Shown: positions 45,661 through 58,502 of the stretch, piece by piece | How positions within the stretch are numbered: the stretch's first letter is position 1 | How the letters are laid out: each line of letters starts with the position of its first letter | DNA from: Asterella californica | Lineage: Eukaryota; Streptophyta; Marchantiopsida; Marchantiales; Aytoniaceae | Direction of reading: 5' to 3' | Assembly (NCBI GenBank): GCA_036924285.1 | Contig: JAYKYS010000001.1 | Location: 27,155,501 to 27,219,500, forward strand | Length of the DNA: 64,000 nucleotides | Program-made: the position numbers and the translations under genes | Notes under the pieces: model-generated | The model's input: the letters and a program-made list of their open reading frames with translations, nothing else | Databases searched by the model: none | What the model was told of the DNA's origin: nothing

Positions 45661-46600
45661 TATTATTAAATTAATGTATTAATAGCAATAAGTTCTCGGA
45701 CTTATATATTTAGAAGTGTGGCAATATTCTCAAGCTTTATGGTTTTACTTCCGGTCTTCTCGTGTTTCTAAGTATTTGCTCATAATTGATATTTATAAAT
45801 CAAAGGAGCAGAAGTTCCCGAGAGTCGATAGAACATGGTTAGAACATGGTCAACATGGTTCCTCTTTCATTTTTGTTCTCTTCCCCCTCCTAGCCAAACG
45901 GCCACTTTGCCCGCATAATCTCCTAGTTAACATTTAATGTCTATCATCATTATTATTATTATAATATTAATCGATTAAATTATTATTTTTTATTTGAATT
46001 CAAATCTACTCCAGCGAATGACGAGAACTAATCTATATCAAGAAATTCTATCTCTATCTTTCTGATCTTATGTTTGTCTCCCCTCTCAAACTCAGGAAGC
46101 ATGCATATCCGCCTTAGTATAGATGACGAATGAAATTCAGTCCTTGATGAATATAACTGTTCCTGAAGTAGGTTACAACGGTACTGGTAACTCAATCCGC
46201 ACAGCTAAGGTTCACACATACCTCAATGTGTGTCATTTATTATTATTTGTTGGCACGTGAAATCATCTTCTAAACTGTCAGAATGTAATATATCTAAATA
46301 TATACTCACTAATTCTCACTAATTCGTGTTAAAGATTCAACTCTATCACTCTATACTCAATTTAGTATTGAATTCTTTCCAGTGTGAAAACTTTGACGTA
46401 TGTGCGAAATCATATTATGAACTAGAATAGAAGTGTCTTACACTTGATACATAATAAATTAGGACTCCGTGCAAGGGACTACGCGATTTGAGTTACCAGT
46501 ACGGTAATACTACCTTACATATATGAACGACATATTACATATATATGACACATGTTACATCCGCCTCGTATCTGTATGTATACTATAACATAATGATGTA

Positions 46601-46659
46601 AAATAGTAGTAAAGAAGTGGAAGATATTAAATATATCTTCCACTTCTTTACTACTATTT
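46601..46659. repeat. Perfect hairpin with 27-bp arms
   Basis: 46601-46627 (AAATAGTAGTAAAGAAGTGG then AAGATAT) is the exact reverse complement of 46633-46659, with a 5-base loop. The pairing can be extended outward with a one-base offset (TGTAA with TTACA). It could be a MITE core or a small-RNA precursor. Confidence 0.9.
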
Positions 46660-48540
46660 ATTACATACAACTTAATATATCCAGTTTTACCGAAAATAAA
46701 AGAAAACTAAATTAAAACAATTATGCAAATATTAGAGATAATTATGCTGTATAACAAACATGGCAATCTTTCAAGCGTTTCTTCCATATCCATGAAATAC
46801 AGATCAAGATAAATGCATCCTGATCTGAAATATGTTCTCATTTTTCGTCTTCTATCTTTTCAACAAATTCGTCACTTCCGATACAGTTACAAACACAATA
46901 TTAGTCGATTAATCTTACTTTAAATACGAAGACATTTATGCAATTACACCCATTAGATTCTATTCTTCTTAGATAAATATTATACGTTAAAAGTTTAGTA
47001 TCATTATATTGTACTGAATGTATAAGACATAGTTGACCGTAGTTGGGTTAGACAAATTCCTGATACTACAGAAGAAAGTGGTACTTGGCGCCTTTGAAAA
47101 GGTCAGACCGATAGGCACACAGGTCTCGCCTGGACAATCGAAAATTGAATCATCGTAGGCAGTAGAGTTGAGGTAATCATAACATAGCCACTATTGAGGA
47201 GGAGGCTGAGGCCGAAACTTCTGATGATGCATACCTGACCGTCAGTTCCAAAGAGGAATTTGGTCATATATTTTCTATGGCTAAAATTATAATCTCCCGA
47301 ACCGTATTGCATATTATTCTAAAACCATTTTCTAAACGATTTGTAATTAAATATAATTTATTTGGAAATTATTTGAATAGATGTATTTTCCACTTGCAAG
47401 AATACAGTCAAACCTGATATAATCATAATTGCATTATAGTTACACTTTTAATGGGGATGGATTCTTTTATTGTAAACGTATCTCGCTATCATACGTATAT
47501 AAGTATATTTTCATACAGAAAATACAAAGACGTGATTTTCACAATAATTATTTTCACATAAATATTTCTCTTTGTTTTACTTTCATTCTTGAGATATTGT
47601 TACTCGTTGTTCGTGAAACACCCGCTAATGTTCACCTTCTATATATATATTTTATCTTAACTCTATTTATTATGAACATATTTACAAATCTTTTTATTAC
47701 ACAAATACAAATAGTTGAAATTTATATTTTGTTTTATTATATAGCTATAAATTTATAATCACCAAGCGTTATAGTCACAAAATACAAGGTGACCAATTGC
47801 GTGACTATGACGAGGTTTGACTATAGTAGGAAATTTTATTCTCAAAGGGCGATGTGACCAGTACCTAATTTATCTAAAATTACAAATGCTGTACTTCACA
47901 GTATTAGCGGAATAAAATAATCGGAATTTCCTAAGTCAACTGCAATCCAGTGACACTGCATGCGCAGCCACTTCTGGAATGGCACAAGCCGTCCACCTGG
48001 AGACTTTGTCACTGTAGATTTGTCTGTAGTTTTACTCGTGTGAATTGTCCACTTCCTTTCCACAAGAGTTAGACTTCCGTGAACAGACTGGTTTGTAACT
48101 TGGCTCTATTAGTGACCGTTACCGTCCTCTCGCACCTTCTTCAGGGTTGTGAACTTATCACCGGTGAAAGTGAGATTCCCCGCTGCTCCCAGTGTCTTAT
48201 CAGCACCTTCGACATATGCCACCCTCTACCACTCCCGACTCCGCTGAGTCCTGCCCAAGAAAACTGAGGTCAACTTTGGACAGCTTGTGCTTACTACGTA
48301 CTGTATCGGTCATGGAGTTTTGTCCTGGAACACACCGTAGTTTTGTGTCGCCGTACTATTTGGGAGCACAAGTCCAGGTGTGAAACCTCCAGGACTATAA
48401 AATCACAATTCATTCAGTGGATTTTTGATAATTGTAATCGATGTCGATTACAATTAACATTCTATATCATTCATGTTATTCCGAATTGGAAAAACCACCC
48501 GGTTCGGAAAACAAGAAGTAAGGTTTTTGCTAAGTGTTAG

Positions 48541-48740
48541 CATAGTTATACGTAGATTGTGAAAATAGATTATGAAACTGGAAAGGAAAATGACTTTTTG
48601 TCATGTAGTATGTTAACATAGTTATACTTCGATTGTGAAAACAGGAAAGGAAGATTACTTATTGTCGTGTAGTATGTTAACATAATTATTCGTCGATTGT
48701 GAAAACAGAAAAGGAAGATGACTTTTTGTCGTGTAATATA
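48541..48740 (+). repeat. Three-copy tandem repeat (76 and 64 bp) of the dispersed family
   Basis: Units start at 48541, 48617 and 48681 with CATAGTTATACGTAGATTGT or close forms. They contain GAAAACAGGAAAGGAAGAT and TTGTCGTGTAGTATGTTAA. The sequence downstream to about 48870 parallels 23340-23480. Confidence 0.75.
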
Positions 48741-50604
48741 TTTTCTTATAATAGTAGACGATTAAGTGATAGAGTGACCGGACAGAGCAAATGTGAAACG
48801 GGCAAAAATTGGGTTAAATCCGGATTAACCGTTAACGCATAGCCTCCTAATTACACTGCAAGCGTAGCTACTTGTGATGCTCCGTCGATAAGCCAATATG
48901 CGTGAACTTGGTTCATCCGAGTGTAGTGTGAAAACAAGTCCAGTGTGAGTCGAAGCGATTCGTATCAGCTTCGTTATAATCGCTCCATCCTTGCCGCAGA
49001 TCAAACTTAGAAAGTTGTTTCAAGGTGGAACGAAGTAAGTACTGCAGTTCCCAAGCAGGCGGTGCAGGAGGAAATGGGGCGGTCATGCGGTTTTGGTAGG
49101 GGACCGATTAGAACGATGAAACCTATCTGTAGGTTGTCATTCTCGATCAAAATCTATCTACTACAGAGACTGCTGGAAATCAGAATGTCCTGAACAGTGT
49201 CGTGACCTCCACTCCAGGTATATACTGGTTCGGTATCCGAGATACTGGAAGTGCATGTGTCATGACTGTTGCAGCACCTTTTCTGTTTGCCATAGAATGC
49301 ATTCATTCACTAACCTTTCCTAGTGATGAATAGTTTCTTCTATATAACTCGGATATACTAGTGCCTCGAGAAGAATCACTTGGCTATATCCTGCTGAGCT
49401 CTGACAGGATAATTCTTTTCTTCCTGTGAAGTATGAAAAGTAGAGGAAAAGCTAGTTTATGTTTGTCTTTTGACAGTTTGACAGTTTGACATTTCCTTCC
49501 ATTTAGTACTACGTAAAGAGAAAAAAGTGCTACTTCATTTGTGTACTTAGATAAACATCAGGATAGCTTCATAATAGGGCTTACCTTGTTTATACTATGA
49601 AGGCTCTGGACTATGTCCTTCACTGATTCAAAGTAAGGAAGTTAATGGGGAAACCATCAAGTGTGCAACCAACTCTCAATATTTGGCGAACCTTTAGAAA
49701 CCTTCTAGTACTGACTTGGAATCCGTATCTGGAGATAAAATTAAATTAATTTCTCATAATTGTTTTTTAATCTGACAGTTTCAGGATATAACTGATAGTT
49801 CGGAAAGTCCTGCCTGGAAAGAAAAGTTAAGAGAGAATGTCGCGCTAAAATGCAATCGTAACGCATAGCAACTACGAAGCACACTTAAGAGTTTCATTTG
49901 GAGCTCGCATAACTTTTCTCCTGTTGTCATCGCTCTTCACGAGTTTTCATTTTTGGAGGATGGAGGATGCGTATATTTTCATCACTTTTCTATTTACTTT
50001 TATATAAATTTCACTGAAAGATGAGCAAAGTGCAACGATGGACAATGTCCATGGGATATTAAAGATTTTCTGTTCAAAGAAGAAATAAATGAAAAAAGAC
50101 TATGGTCACTACTTTGAAGTCGACAATAAGTTATGAAAATGTATAATGAAAATGAAAAATTAGAAAAATTTAGGCCGTGAGGCTTGAAAATGTTGATATC
50201 TTCATAAAATATAGTGCAGCCAAACCAGGTAAAAAAGTAAGTAGCAAAAGAGAAACTCTTCTGATTAATATATTCTCAACCTTTTCACATGCCGCAAAGA
50301 GAGCTTTTTCCAGTCCGTATGCCTCCATCCTTTGCTATTTCTGGGACAGTTAACATTAACCGAAAATATACCAAATATAATTTAAAGCTATTTAACTAAA
50401 TATTCCGTTTCCAGCTTATTATAAGATGAGGCTGGAAACTTAACACAGAATGCACACTCTATTTTCTGCGGGCTGTTGGTTTATAAAAGACCTATACTTT
50501 TTAGACCATAACTTTCTCTTCACAACGTGATGATCGTTTTGCATGCATATTTTGCATCCGTTCGACCGCTTCTGAACCGGGACAGAGGAAACATGGAGAG
50601 TGGA

Positions 50605-50643
50605 GGCCAGGGGTTTGTTCCCTTGCGCCTCAAACCCCTGGCC
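50605..50643. repeat. Perfect 13-bp inverted repeat
   Basis: GGCCAGGGGTTTG (50605-50617) and CAAACCCCTGGCC (50631-50643) flank a 13-base loop. It is GC-rich in an AT-rich area. No function is evident. Confidence 0.85.
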
Positions 50644-50861
50644 TTACACATCAATTTGGCAAACCATAACATTCGGATGGAAGGTGCGAGAGTAAAAACA
50701 AAACCATGTACGAAGTGCAGGGAGTTGCCCAGAGTCTAGCATAATCTACAGCATGTTAAAACTTCAAGTTCATCTTTATTCAAATCCCGAATCCTTTTGC
50801 AAGGAAGGGTTTGGTCAACTTGAAGCCACCTCTCTTCCTGTGAAGGAAGGTGAATAATAAG

Positions 50862-50899
50862 AATAAGAGTCAGGAACGAGAATAAGAGTCAGGAACGAG
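50862..50899. repeat. Two-copy 19-bp tandem repeat
   Basis: AATAAGAGTCAGGAACGAG is repeated exactly once in tandem. Confidence 0.9.
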
Positions 50900-51280
50900 C
50901 TAGGGAAGAATTGTCTCCAACAATGACATCTAGGAGGTTTACTTGTAGCAGTAGAAAAACTTTTAGCTCACTGATAGTCCGATCTTTTCTCCCAAAGTTG
51001 ACAGAGAAAACACTTGGTTCAGTAAGAGACTAATTCTCTCTCCCTAAGTGTTTTAGTGGTAGACTAATTCCTCTCTCGTCCTGGAGTTCAAAAAGAAGAA
51101 GGAAGTTACGTAGATTTATACAGCGATAGTTGTTCCCGAAGTGTGCTTCGCAAGGAGCCCTACACCCAGTAGTTATACAGTTCAGGATCTTTACAGTTGA
51201 CTTTAGAGATATCCTAATAGGAGGAAATGGATCCAGAACGCGTGAACTCGTTTCTGAAGGTGACTGAACTGAGGAAACAC

Positions 51281-51390
51281 GCGACGCAATGAATAGCCAA
51301 CGGATGGAAAGACCCCATCAAGCCTTACAAGGGAAAGAGGGACCCGTCACCCGAAGGGCCAAGCAACCAACGCCCCGAAGGGAGGAGACA
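51281..51390 (-). repeat. Inverted copy of 35015-35119
   Basis: The reverse complement reads GGCCCTTCGGGTGACGGGTC, then CCTCTTTCCCTTGTAAGGCT, TGATGGGGTCTTTCCATCCG and CATTGCGTCGCG. It matches the 35-kb copy except for a 6-base insertion (GTGACG). See the organelle-origin finding. Confidence 0.8.
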
Positions 51391-52232
51391 CATCACATCT
51401 GAAGGTGACTGAACTGAGGTAATGGACTAGGTAGGACACGTTCCTGATCTGATTGGTTATCCCAACGATGACAGAAACTATGTGATGCTACGATGACATC
51501 AAAGCAGTGTGTCACCCAAATGCAGGTGGACTTGGGGCTTGGCGAAGATTTATCTATCTGTCAAAGTGGCGAGAGAGAAGGAGAATCATACAACTGGATC
51601 CAAAGACTCTCCTGTATATTGTTTCTAACGATTTGTGGTTGACGTTTTGTTACTAAAAGCACAGCACCGTTCTTTCTGAAGTTTTGAGATACACGACCTT
51701 CTTCCCTCATAGAGTATTTGCGTGGTCTCATGTGTCTTTCGGTCCATAAGATTGTACACATATAAAAACTCCACTAGTGACTTCGATCCACGGTTAAGGC
51801 AACTACTAAGCGGGACAAAATCGCTCAAACTTTGTATGTCAAAACATCGGTAGAACATGAGTGCATGTACAGAAGAGGTACAGAGTTCGTGTTGAGGATA
51901 CTGACCCGCCCAGCACAGGACATGAGAGAAGTCCTGAGTGCGAGAGAGCACATGAAGGTCGAACCAAAAGGAAACAGTGCACATGCATAAGTAGAGCAGT
52001 CAAAGTGGAGGACAGCAAAGTTGAAAAGCAAGACATAAACTATTCAGTATAATTAGAGCTCTTGCAAATGCTAAGTACGAGATCCAAGACCCAACTGCGT
52101 CCTTGCTTTGCTCACGTCGTCGCAGTGGGGAAAAGGAATTCTACAATAAAGATGGTCGATTAATATTCTTCGGTAGATAATTATAAGCAAAAGGTTGGCA
52201 GAGCCCGTGTAAGAACGGAAGCAAAAAATGCG

Positions 52233-52403
52233 TTTTTTGTTCTTTTCTCGCCATGAGATTTTGCCCACTGCGTGCCGGCCTGAAGAGTCTAAGCTGCTAA
52301 CCCACGTGCCCAGGCTGAAGATGTCCTTCGCGGATGCGGCAAGGATCGAGCCCTGAACCTCACGATAGTGAGACATTGGTTTTGACCATTGCGCTATCCC
52401 GCA
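52233..52403 (-). repeat. tRNA-derived SINE
   Basis: On the minus strand, TAGCGCAATGG (from 52396) matches the pol III A box consensus TRGYNNARNNG. GCTCGATCC, 45 bases on, matches the B box with one change from GGTTCGATCC. This spacing is that of a tRNA, but the anticodon arm (CTCAC/GTGAG with a 4-base loop) is not functional. A non-tRNA body of about 110 bp follows and ends near AAAAGAACAAAAAA, with a TTTTTT run just after. A plant tRNA-SINE (possibly Au-like) is the best reading. Target duplications were not clear. Confidence 0.5.
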
Positions 52404-54208
52404 GGCAACATGAAGGAAAAGTTGCTGCAATAGCTGCAAGACATGGCTGGAGGTAAAGGTAAAGTCTATCCCACGATAAAATGACGAAGTATCTGGGAAA
52501 GAAGACATACGAACGGTAGCGGTCCCACAAGGGCGGGGCCCGGAGATTCGCCAAGGAAGCGACCTAGCCAAAGTGTGGCGGAGATAAATTCCAAGCAGGA
52601 TTTGCTACAAGTCGCAAGCGGCAGCGACGATGGTGGTGGCGCCAAAAACACCAAACTGGCAAAACGGGACGCGATCTACCAGGCCTGACAAAATGCACGG
52701 TGGAGATGCACCGACGACGGATTGGAAGGCTACGGCCGAGATGTGTCCCCCAGCCTGGTCCAAGCGTGCATTGGTTATCGGTCACCCAGCTACTGTATGA
52801 CGGTATGACCATGAGGCTCTAACATCAGGTCGCGGTTGGTTGGTCGCTTCGGTCGGTCAGGTCAGGAGTTAAGTCAGCTCAGTGTAATGGGCGGGCAGCA
52901 GGCAGGGGCAACGCAAGCAGGCCGGCTTGCAAGCTGGCATGTGACAGGAGGGCATGATCGCAATGGCAGACCGCGACCGCCTGTATGGAATACGGTACAT
53001 CCCACCTCGGCCTCTGTTGCTGGCTACCCAGTCGGACCCGTGACTTCATTTGGCAGCTGCAAGTCCCGAGTGTACGCGCCTCGGAGCTGCGGTGTTCTTT
53101 ATCGTAAACCTGCCGTTAGCTCTAAAACACAAGAGCTCGAGGCTTCGCCTCCCTGCTTCCGGCTGACAAACATAGTTGCCAGGAGAAGGGGTTTGATTGG
53201 TCGCCATGGTCCAATTCGGCAACAGACTATGGTCGGCTTCGGATTGATCTTCAATCATAGTTCTGCTTGGCGTGCTTGCCGGCGGACGACGATGGGAGGT
53301 CAGCGAGCTGCAGCAGCTCCGGAAAGATAGGCACAAAGGTGGGTATGATACGCTGGAACGGTCGAGTTTCGGATTATCAGGGTTTTTCCATTTCGACGGA
53401 ATCCGCTGATGGTGACAGATGATGGAACGTTCCAGGATGGATCAGGGCAGGGTGTGCTTTAGGCAAGTGCCATGATGCACAGGGAAGGGAGGGAAATCGA
53501 ACGAGTAGTACATGTACAGTACACTATTTGCTGCTTGCCTGTCTTCCTCGTTGCCTGCCAAAGCTCCTGGTGCTGCTCCTGTGTTCATAGTTTCCTTTGT
53601 TCTTGATGCATGTTGACGTGCAGGAAAGACGGGACGGAGATACGGAAGACGGACGGGGACATGGAATTCGGCACCCGCAAGAGGAATGGGCTGGGAAGAA
53701 GAACGTTCCCCTGTTTTGGTTGAGGTTCGGAGAAGGAAAACCAAGATGTGATGATATGACCTGGACAGAACGGGAGGACACAGGTTTAGTTCGCCGGACG
53801 AAGAAACAGAACTAAAGGAAAGGCGGGAGGTAGGGGTCGTATCCCTTTTCAAAGCAAGGGAGGGAGGGAAGAAGAGTGAGGCTTCTCCTTCGATTGCCGG
53901 CGCAGGCAAGGGAGGGACGGCAGGTACCCGCGCGGAGCTGTTGCTGTGGCCACGCGGCGGGTGAAGGTTGAGGACGGAAACTCGCCTTGGCTTGGGTGCA
54001 TGCTCGGTATGCTTGCTTGGCTTGAGGTCCGCCATAGCCAGCCAGACTGTCCCCCAGCTTTCGCTTTGTTCTTCGCTGGCCTTTGCACTTGCAAGCAACC
54101 CGGTAACGACGACTCAGTACCGTGCCCAAACCAGGCACAGCGGGGCGAACAGAGCTTTGCCATTACACCCCTAACCTTGGGTCTCGCCAGTCCTGCCACA
54201 GGTCCCAG

Positions 54209-54242
<34 letters not shown>

Positions 54243-55466
54243 TTCCTTCCGCGTTTCTTGTAGAGTGCCTCCATGGGCCTGCTCCTGATCCGGAACTCAA
54301 CTGCTTGTGTCTTGTCACGCAAGTGGCTGGGAAGATCTGTTAGTTTTCTCTCTTACTTTCTGTGATTTCTGGAGGAAGGTTGTGACGTAGGGAGAGACAG
54401 GCTCTGGACGAGGAACAGCAGGACGGAGAAATCAGGAATGGATTTTGGGAGATAGTAGTGATTTGATATCCCTCGCCGAAACAAGAGAGGACCTCGGTGT
54501 GTTGAAGACCAGACATGTGTGACACCATTCTTTTTGCTTTGCCGAATGTACCTGTGAAATCTCCTATGTTGTTCAGATACCACTGTTCGGTGGATTAGTT
54601 CGCTCTAGGCAGCAATCGAGATAGTACTGTATACGGGCCCTGTCTGTCACCTCCGCGATTGCCCTGTGATCAGCACCTTTTCCCCACTGATCGACGGTTG
54701 GACTCTCGGAACCATCCTAACCAGCCCTAAGCCAAAAACCACTCCAGCCCTTTGGTGCAGTTTGTTCAGATTGGGTCCTGTTGGCTCGAGCAAATCACGC
54801 ACTGTCCGTAGAGTACCTTCTCTTTGCACGTCATTTCTCTTGTGATTCTTGAGTCATTACGTGTTCAGTCCAGTCGCTTTGTTAAAGTTGGTAGGTCTCT
54901 GTCCCGTTTACCTGCTCACCGTTAGTGACATCTGCGCTGCGCATTGCACACATCTGTTTCCTGTTGCGATGCATGTATAGCCTAACCTGGGTTTCTTGTC
55001 TACAGGTGGTAAGAAAGAAGATGCTGCATGTGTCACGAGGTATCGCTTGAGGAACAGGACTTCTGCCCTGGATGATTAGGGCTTTCAATTACAGGGCCGC
55101 GATGGGGAATCAGAGTACTGCAAGTTTGTATTCGGCGAGGCATTCTGGTTTAGACTACTGGCTGTTTGCTTCCTCGGAGAAAGAGAATTTGCGGAGGGAC
55201 GTTTTACAATAGAGTGGAGCCTGAACGAGTTGGACGCAAATCTTAGCTTTGTTCATGGCCTTGTGACCCTTGTTGGGGTCTTTGGGGGAAGCGGAGGCTG
55301 CAGGGTTAGACTTAGAAGGAGCCCTCGCACTCAGGGCAGGATGTCGATGCTGGGAACATGACTCTCGCAGGGGCAGTAGTAACCTAATAAGCAGGTCGTT
55401 TGTAGTGTAGACGATTGACAGCTAGCTATTGACACGCACAGGTGACGGTGCCGTCTTCTAGGAGAG
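52404..55466. other. GC-richer upstream region of the DHHC gene
   Basis: From about 52.6 kb GC content rises. This probably holds the promoter, transcription start and a long 5' leader, likely with an intron (the tract ending CTTGTCTACAG at 55005 could be an acceptor). Overlapping open frames on both strands at 53.4-54.3 kb reflect GC-rich composition and have no family motifs. No TATA box or start site can be fixed. Confidence 0.4.
54211..54240. repeat. (GA)15 microsatellite in the leader region
   Basis: About 30 bases of uninterrupted AG dinucleotides. GA/CT tracts are common in plant promoters and 5' untranslated regions and can bind GAGA-type BPC factors. That role is inferred here. Confidence 0.85.
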
Positions 55467-58400
55467 ATGGCTATAAATTCTGCTGGCTGGGCTGGTAATG
55501 ACAAGAAACAGACACAGAAGACTGTACCGGCAAAGCGTGTCTATCAAGTGTGGAAAGGGAGCAATGTAAATCTTCTCCTTCTCCAGCCTCCTCCTCCAGC
55601 ATTCCTATTTGATCTTTCTTCCTTGTTCTGGAAATGTTTGCTCTCTCCGAGTGTAACGGGACTACTCCCAGAAGTCAGGTTTTCCTGCAAGGCAGATGCT
55701 TGAAGAGGCTGGAACGCTCCTGGTTGTCTCCTTTGTATTTGTTATTTGAGGCGTCGAGTGGAGGTCATGGTTTCTCTTCCTGAACATGACGTTCATTATT
55801 TCTTCGCGGATACCGCAACCATGGGTTTGCTTCACGTGCCAAGCTGACCGACTCTCCCGCCACTGGGAAGTTTTACTTATCACTGTCTAGATCCCCTGTC
55901 CAAAGGTCGCCGTCCGCGTCGGGACTAGCTCTTACCTGACGGATGTTTATGAAATCTCGCTCGCCTGCAGTTCTGCCACTTCGTCTGGTGGATTTTGAGA
56001 GAATTGGTCCTGCAGTTGTTATTGTGTGCTGGGCAGGAAGCAGGTTGTTGGTTTCTATCTTCTCTACGACAGTACCCACCTGAGTGCCCGCCCAGTAATC
56101 GGATCTTGCTCCTGTACCTGTCAAAGAGAGTCTGCAGAGAACTTCTTCGTTTGCACTGAGATACTCCAAGAAAGAATCCCAGTAACGAGATGTGAATTTC
56201 ATCACAAGAGCGGGTGTCATAGAACTCTTATTGCTCTTACTGTATGTCGTTAAGCGTGACGGTTACCGCACCGATTGAAGAGAAGCCCAGGGTCCAGTTC
56301 GTGCACTAGGTGCAGAGTTGGGAGCGCATTGACGCAGTGCCCTGTGAAGTTTGTCCGTTGGATGCAAGCGCTGACCCTGGTTTGAATGTTGTATCTGTGC
56401 AGAGGTTTTTTCTTTGTGGGAGATTGATATTTGGACCAGATGTCCGATCCTTGGTGGTGACCGTATTCCTTATCGTAGTGCCAGCGGTGGTATTTTGTGT
56501 TTTTGTAGCTCGCAAGTTGATAGACAAGTTTGAAAACAACAGTGGAGTTGCCATCCTTGTCGCTGCTGTAGTATTTACATCTATTGTAAGTCGAACTCAA
56601 CCCCCCTTCATATGAAATCTGCTTAAGCTCTCCATGTGGTTCTTTGAAGGCCTAGGCTTGGGCGTGCTTAGGATGCAGGACTTGTAGGGTTTTATTCGAG
56701 GGCTTTTGCTGTGTACCTTGTGCGTGAGCCGGATTGTAGATGAGTGACAACTCTTCGAAGGACAGTCAGTTTTCCTTTTTGTTCCGTTTCTTGCTCCCCG
56801 GTATAGCTTTGATATTTCTTTCTTCTAATGTAACTGGTCTTATGATTGTCATGGTGTCTAATGTCAAGTTTACATCTCTACACCCCGGGTCAGTCAATCC
56901 CGTCTCACTTTGTTTTTCCTGTCAGGTATTGGTCCTTCTGCTTCTTACCTCAGGCCGAGACCCCGGTATTATTCCCCGTAATGCGCATCCACCTGAACCA
57001 GATGAAGACTACGATGCTGCGAACTCACCTGCGGAGTGGGGCGGAGGTCAAACGCCCCGTTTACGGTTGCCTCGTACGAAAGATGTGATTGTGAACGGTG
57101 TCGCAGTTAAGACCAAATACTGCGAGACGTGCATGCTGTATCGCCCTCCCAGATGTTCACACTGCTCGATTTGCAACAACTGTGTGGAGCGATTTGATCA
57201 CCACTGTCCTTGGGTTGGGCAGTGTATCGGACAAGTACGTTCTATGGACTGGCAATCCAGCACCTCAAATTAGTAGGAGGTTTTCCTGTCAGATAGTTGG
57301 GTTATATTACCTTAGAGAGGTAAATGGCATGATTAGTGTGTTGGCTGAATCTGGTTGAAGTTTACTCCGTACGTTGTCTCGAACAGGACACAGGTTAGGT
57401 ATTGGAACCTGCATGTTAGCACCTAAATGATTCTCCCCCTTCACGGAATGTCGACTAGCGTGGGTAGCTGATTGCACGTCTCACTCGTCGGGGTTCTTAT
57501 TGCAGCGAAACTACCGCTTCTTCTTCATGTTTGTTTCGTTCACAACTATCCTCTGCATATATGTATTTGCAATGTGCGGAGTCTACATCAAGTTCCTCAT
57601 GGACGGTGAAGCAAAGACTGTGTGGAAGGCTTTGTCGAAGTCTCCAGCATCAGTTGTGTTGATGGTTTACACGTTCATTGCCGTCTGGTTTGTCGGTGGA
57701 CTTACTCTGTTCCATCTCTATCTCATCAGCACCAATCAGGTTAGATAGTTTTATTGTGTTGCTATTATCATCACCCTGTTTTCTCCAAATGTGCCGTGCG
57801 ATTTTATTCGGTTGTAGACTAATGAGATTAGTTTTGCAGCTCTTTCGCTTTACGTTCGTATTGTATTTAGTTGTGTCCACATCTTTTTCTTTTGAGGCAC
57901 ACTCGTCTTATTAAATTTGGCTCTTGGTGTCATTTTAATCTTGTCGTCTGCAGACTACTTACGAAAACTTCCGGTATCGGTACGATAACAAAGCGAACCC
58001 TTACAATCAGGGAGTGATGAACAACTTCCGAGAGATCTTTTGTACGAGAGTGGTTCCCTCTAAGAACAAATTTCGTGCAAGAGTGCAGCAGGACTCACTC
58101 GGTCAGAATGTCATGAATCCTCCATCGGGGGAAAGCGCAGAGATGAGGGGTACTAGTGTTTCAAAAGGTGGAGGTGACTTGGAAATGGGTTCGAAGGCAA
58201 CTTGGCAAATAGGTGGAGAGCATGGTATTGGTCCGGAAAGTGCCGAGGATTTACATGCTCGAATAAGCACGGGAAGCGAGTTGGGTTTGGAGAGCAAGGA
58301 CGGGTTTGACGAAAACTTTCCCCTGGACCGTAGCTTAGCAGGTGATGGTGAAACTAGGGGAACACATCCCAGGCGGTCCAGCTGGGGTAGGAAGAGTGGA

Positions 58401-58502
58401 AGTTGGGAAATAACTCCCGACATTCTGATATTGGCCCAGGGGGGCGCTGGGGCGGAGGGTAGCCGAGTGAACGGAGATAGTACTCCTCCAGGGAACAGAT
58501 AA
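55467..58502 (+). CDS. DHHC-type protein S-acyltransferase (plant PAT family), 5 coding exons
   Basis: Coding exons 55467-55565, 56403-56585, 56926-57234, 57506-57739 and 57954-58502 all have GT/AG borders in phase 0 and give 457 aa. The protein adds palmitate to Cys of membrane proteins. The N-terminus has VYQVWKGSN (~26-33) then [12 protein letters not shown]. Four membrane segments lie at ~50-70, ~80-103, ~201-227 and ~246-270. Between TM2 and TM3 is the cytosolic Cys-rich domain: [20 protein letters not shown] (from ~158), then [19 protein letters not shown], with DHHC at 185-188 and C188 the acyl carrier. After TM4 come the [11 protein letters not shown] (TTxE) motif and [16 protein letters not shown] (NPxxxG-type). 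A long polar tail follows. Order and motifs match the plant family closely. TM2 seems about one residue short at the exon 2/3 join, so that acceptor could be slightly off. No damage. Confidence 0.95.

Larger units (their letters stand above)
44620..52230. other. Long AT-rich non-coding region
   Basis: No gene is supportable. Open frames are short and without motifs. Contents listed separately are the hairpin members at 45.6 and 46.6 kb, the tandem repeat at 48.54 kb, the inverted repeat at 50.6 kb and the repeat at 51.3 kb. GATGAATATGCATG recurs at 41151, 44803 and 45285 (and a close form at 28970). Confidence 0.5.

Noticed and set aside
53442..54322. Several long overlapping open frames on both strands (up to 218 codons).
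   Set aside because: GC-rich leader region of the DHHC gene, Pro/Ser/Arg-rich translations, no conserved motif. Different frames compete equally.
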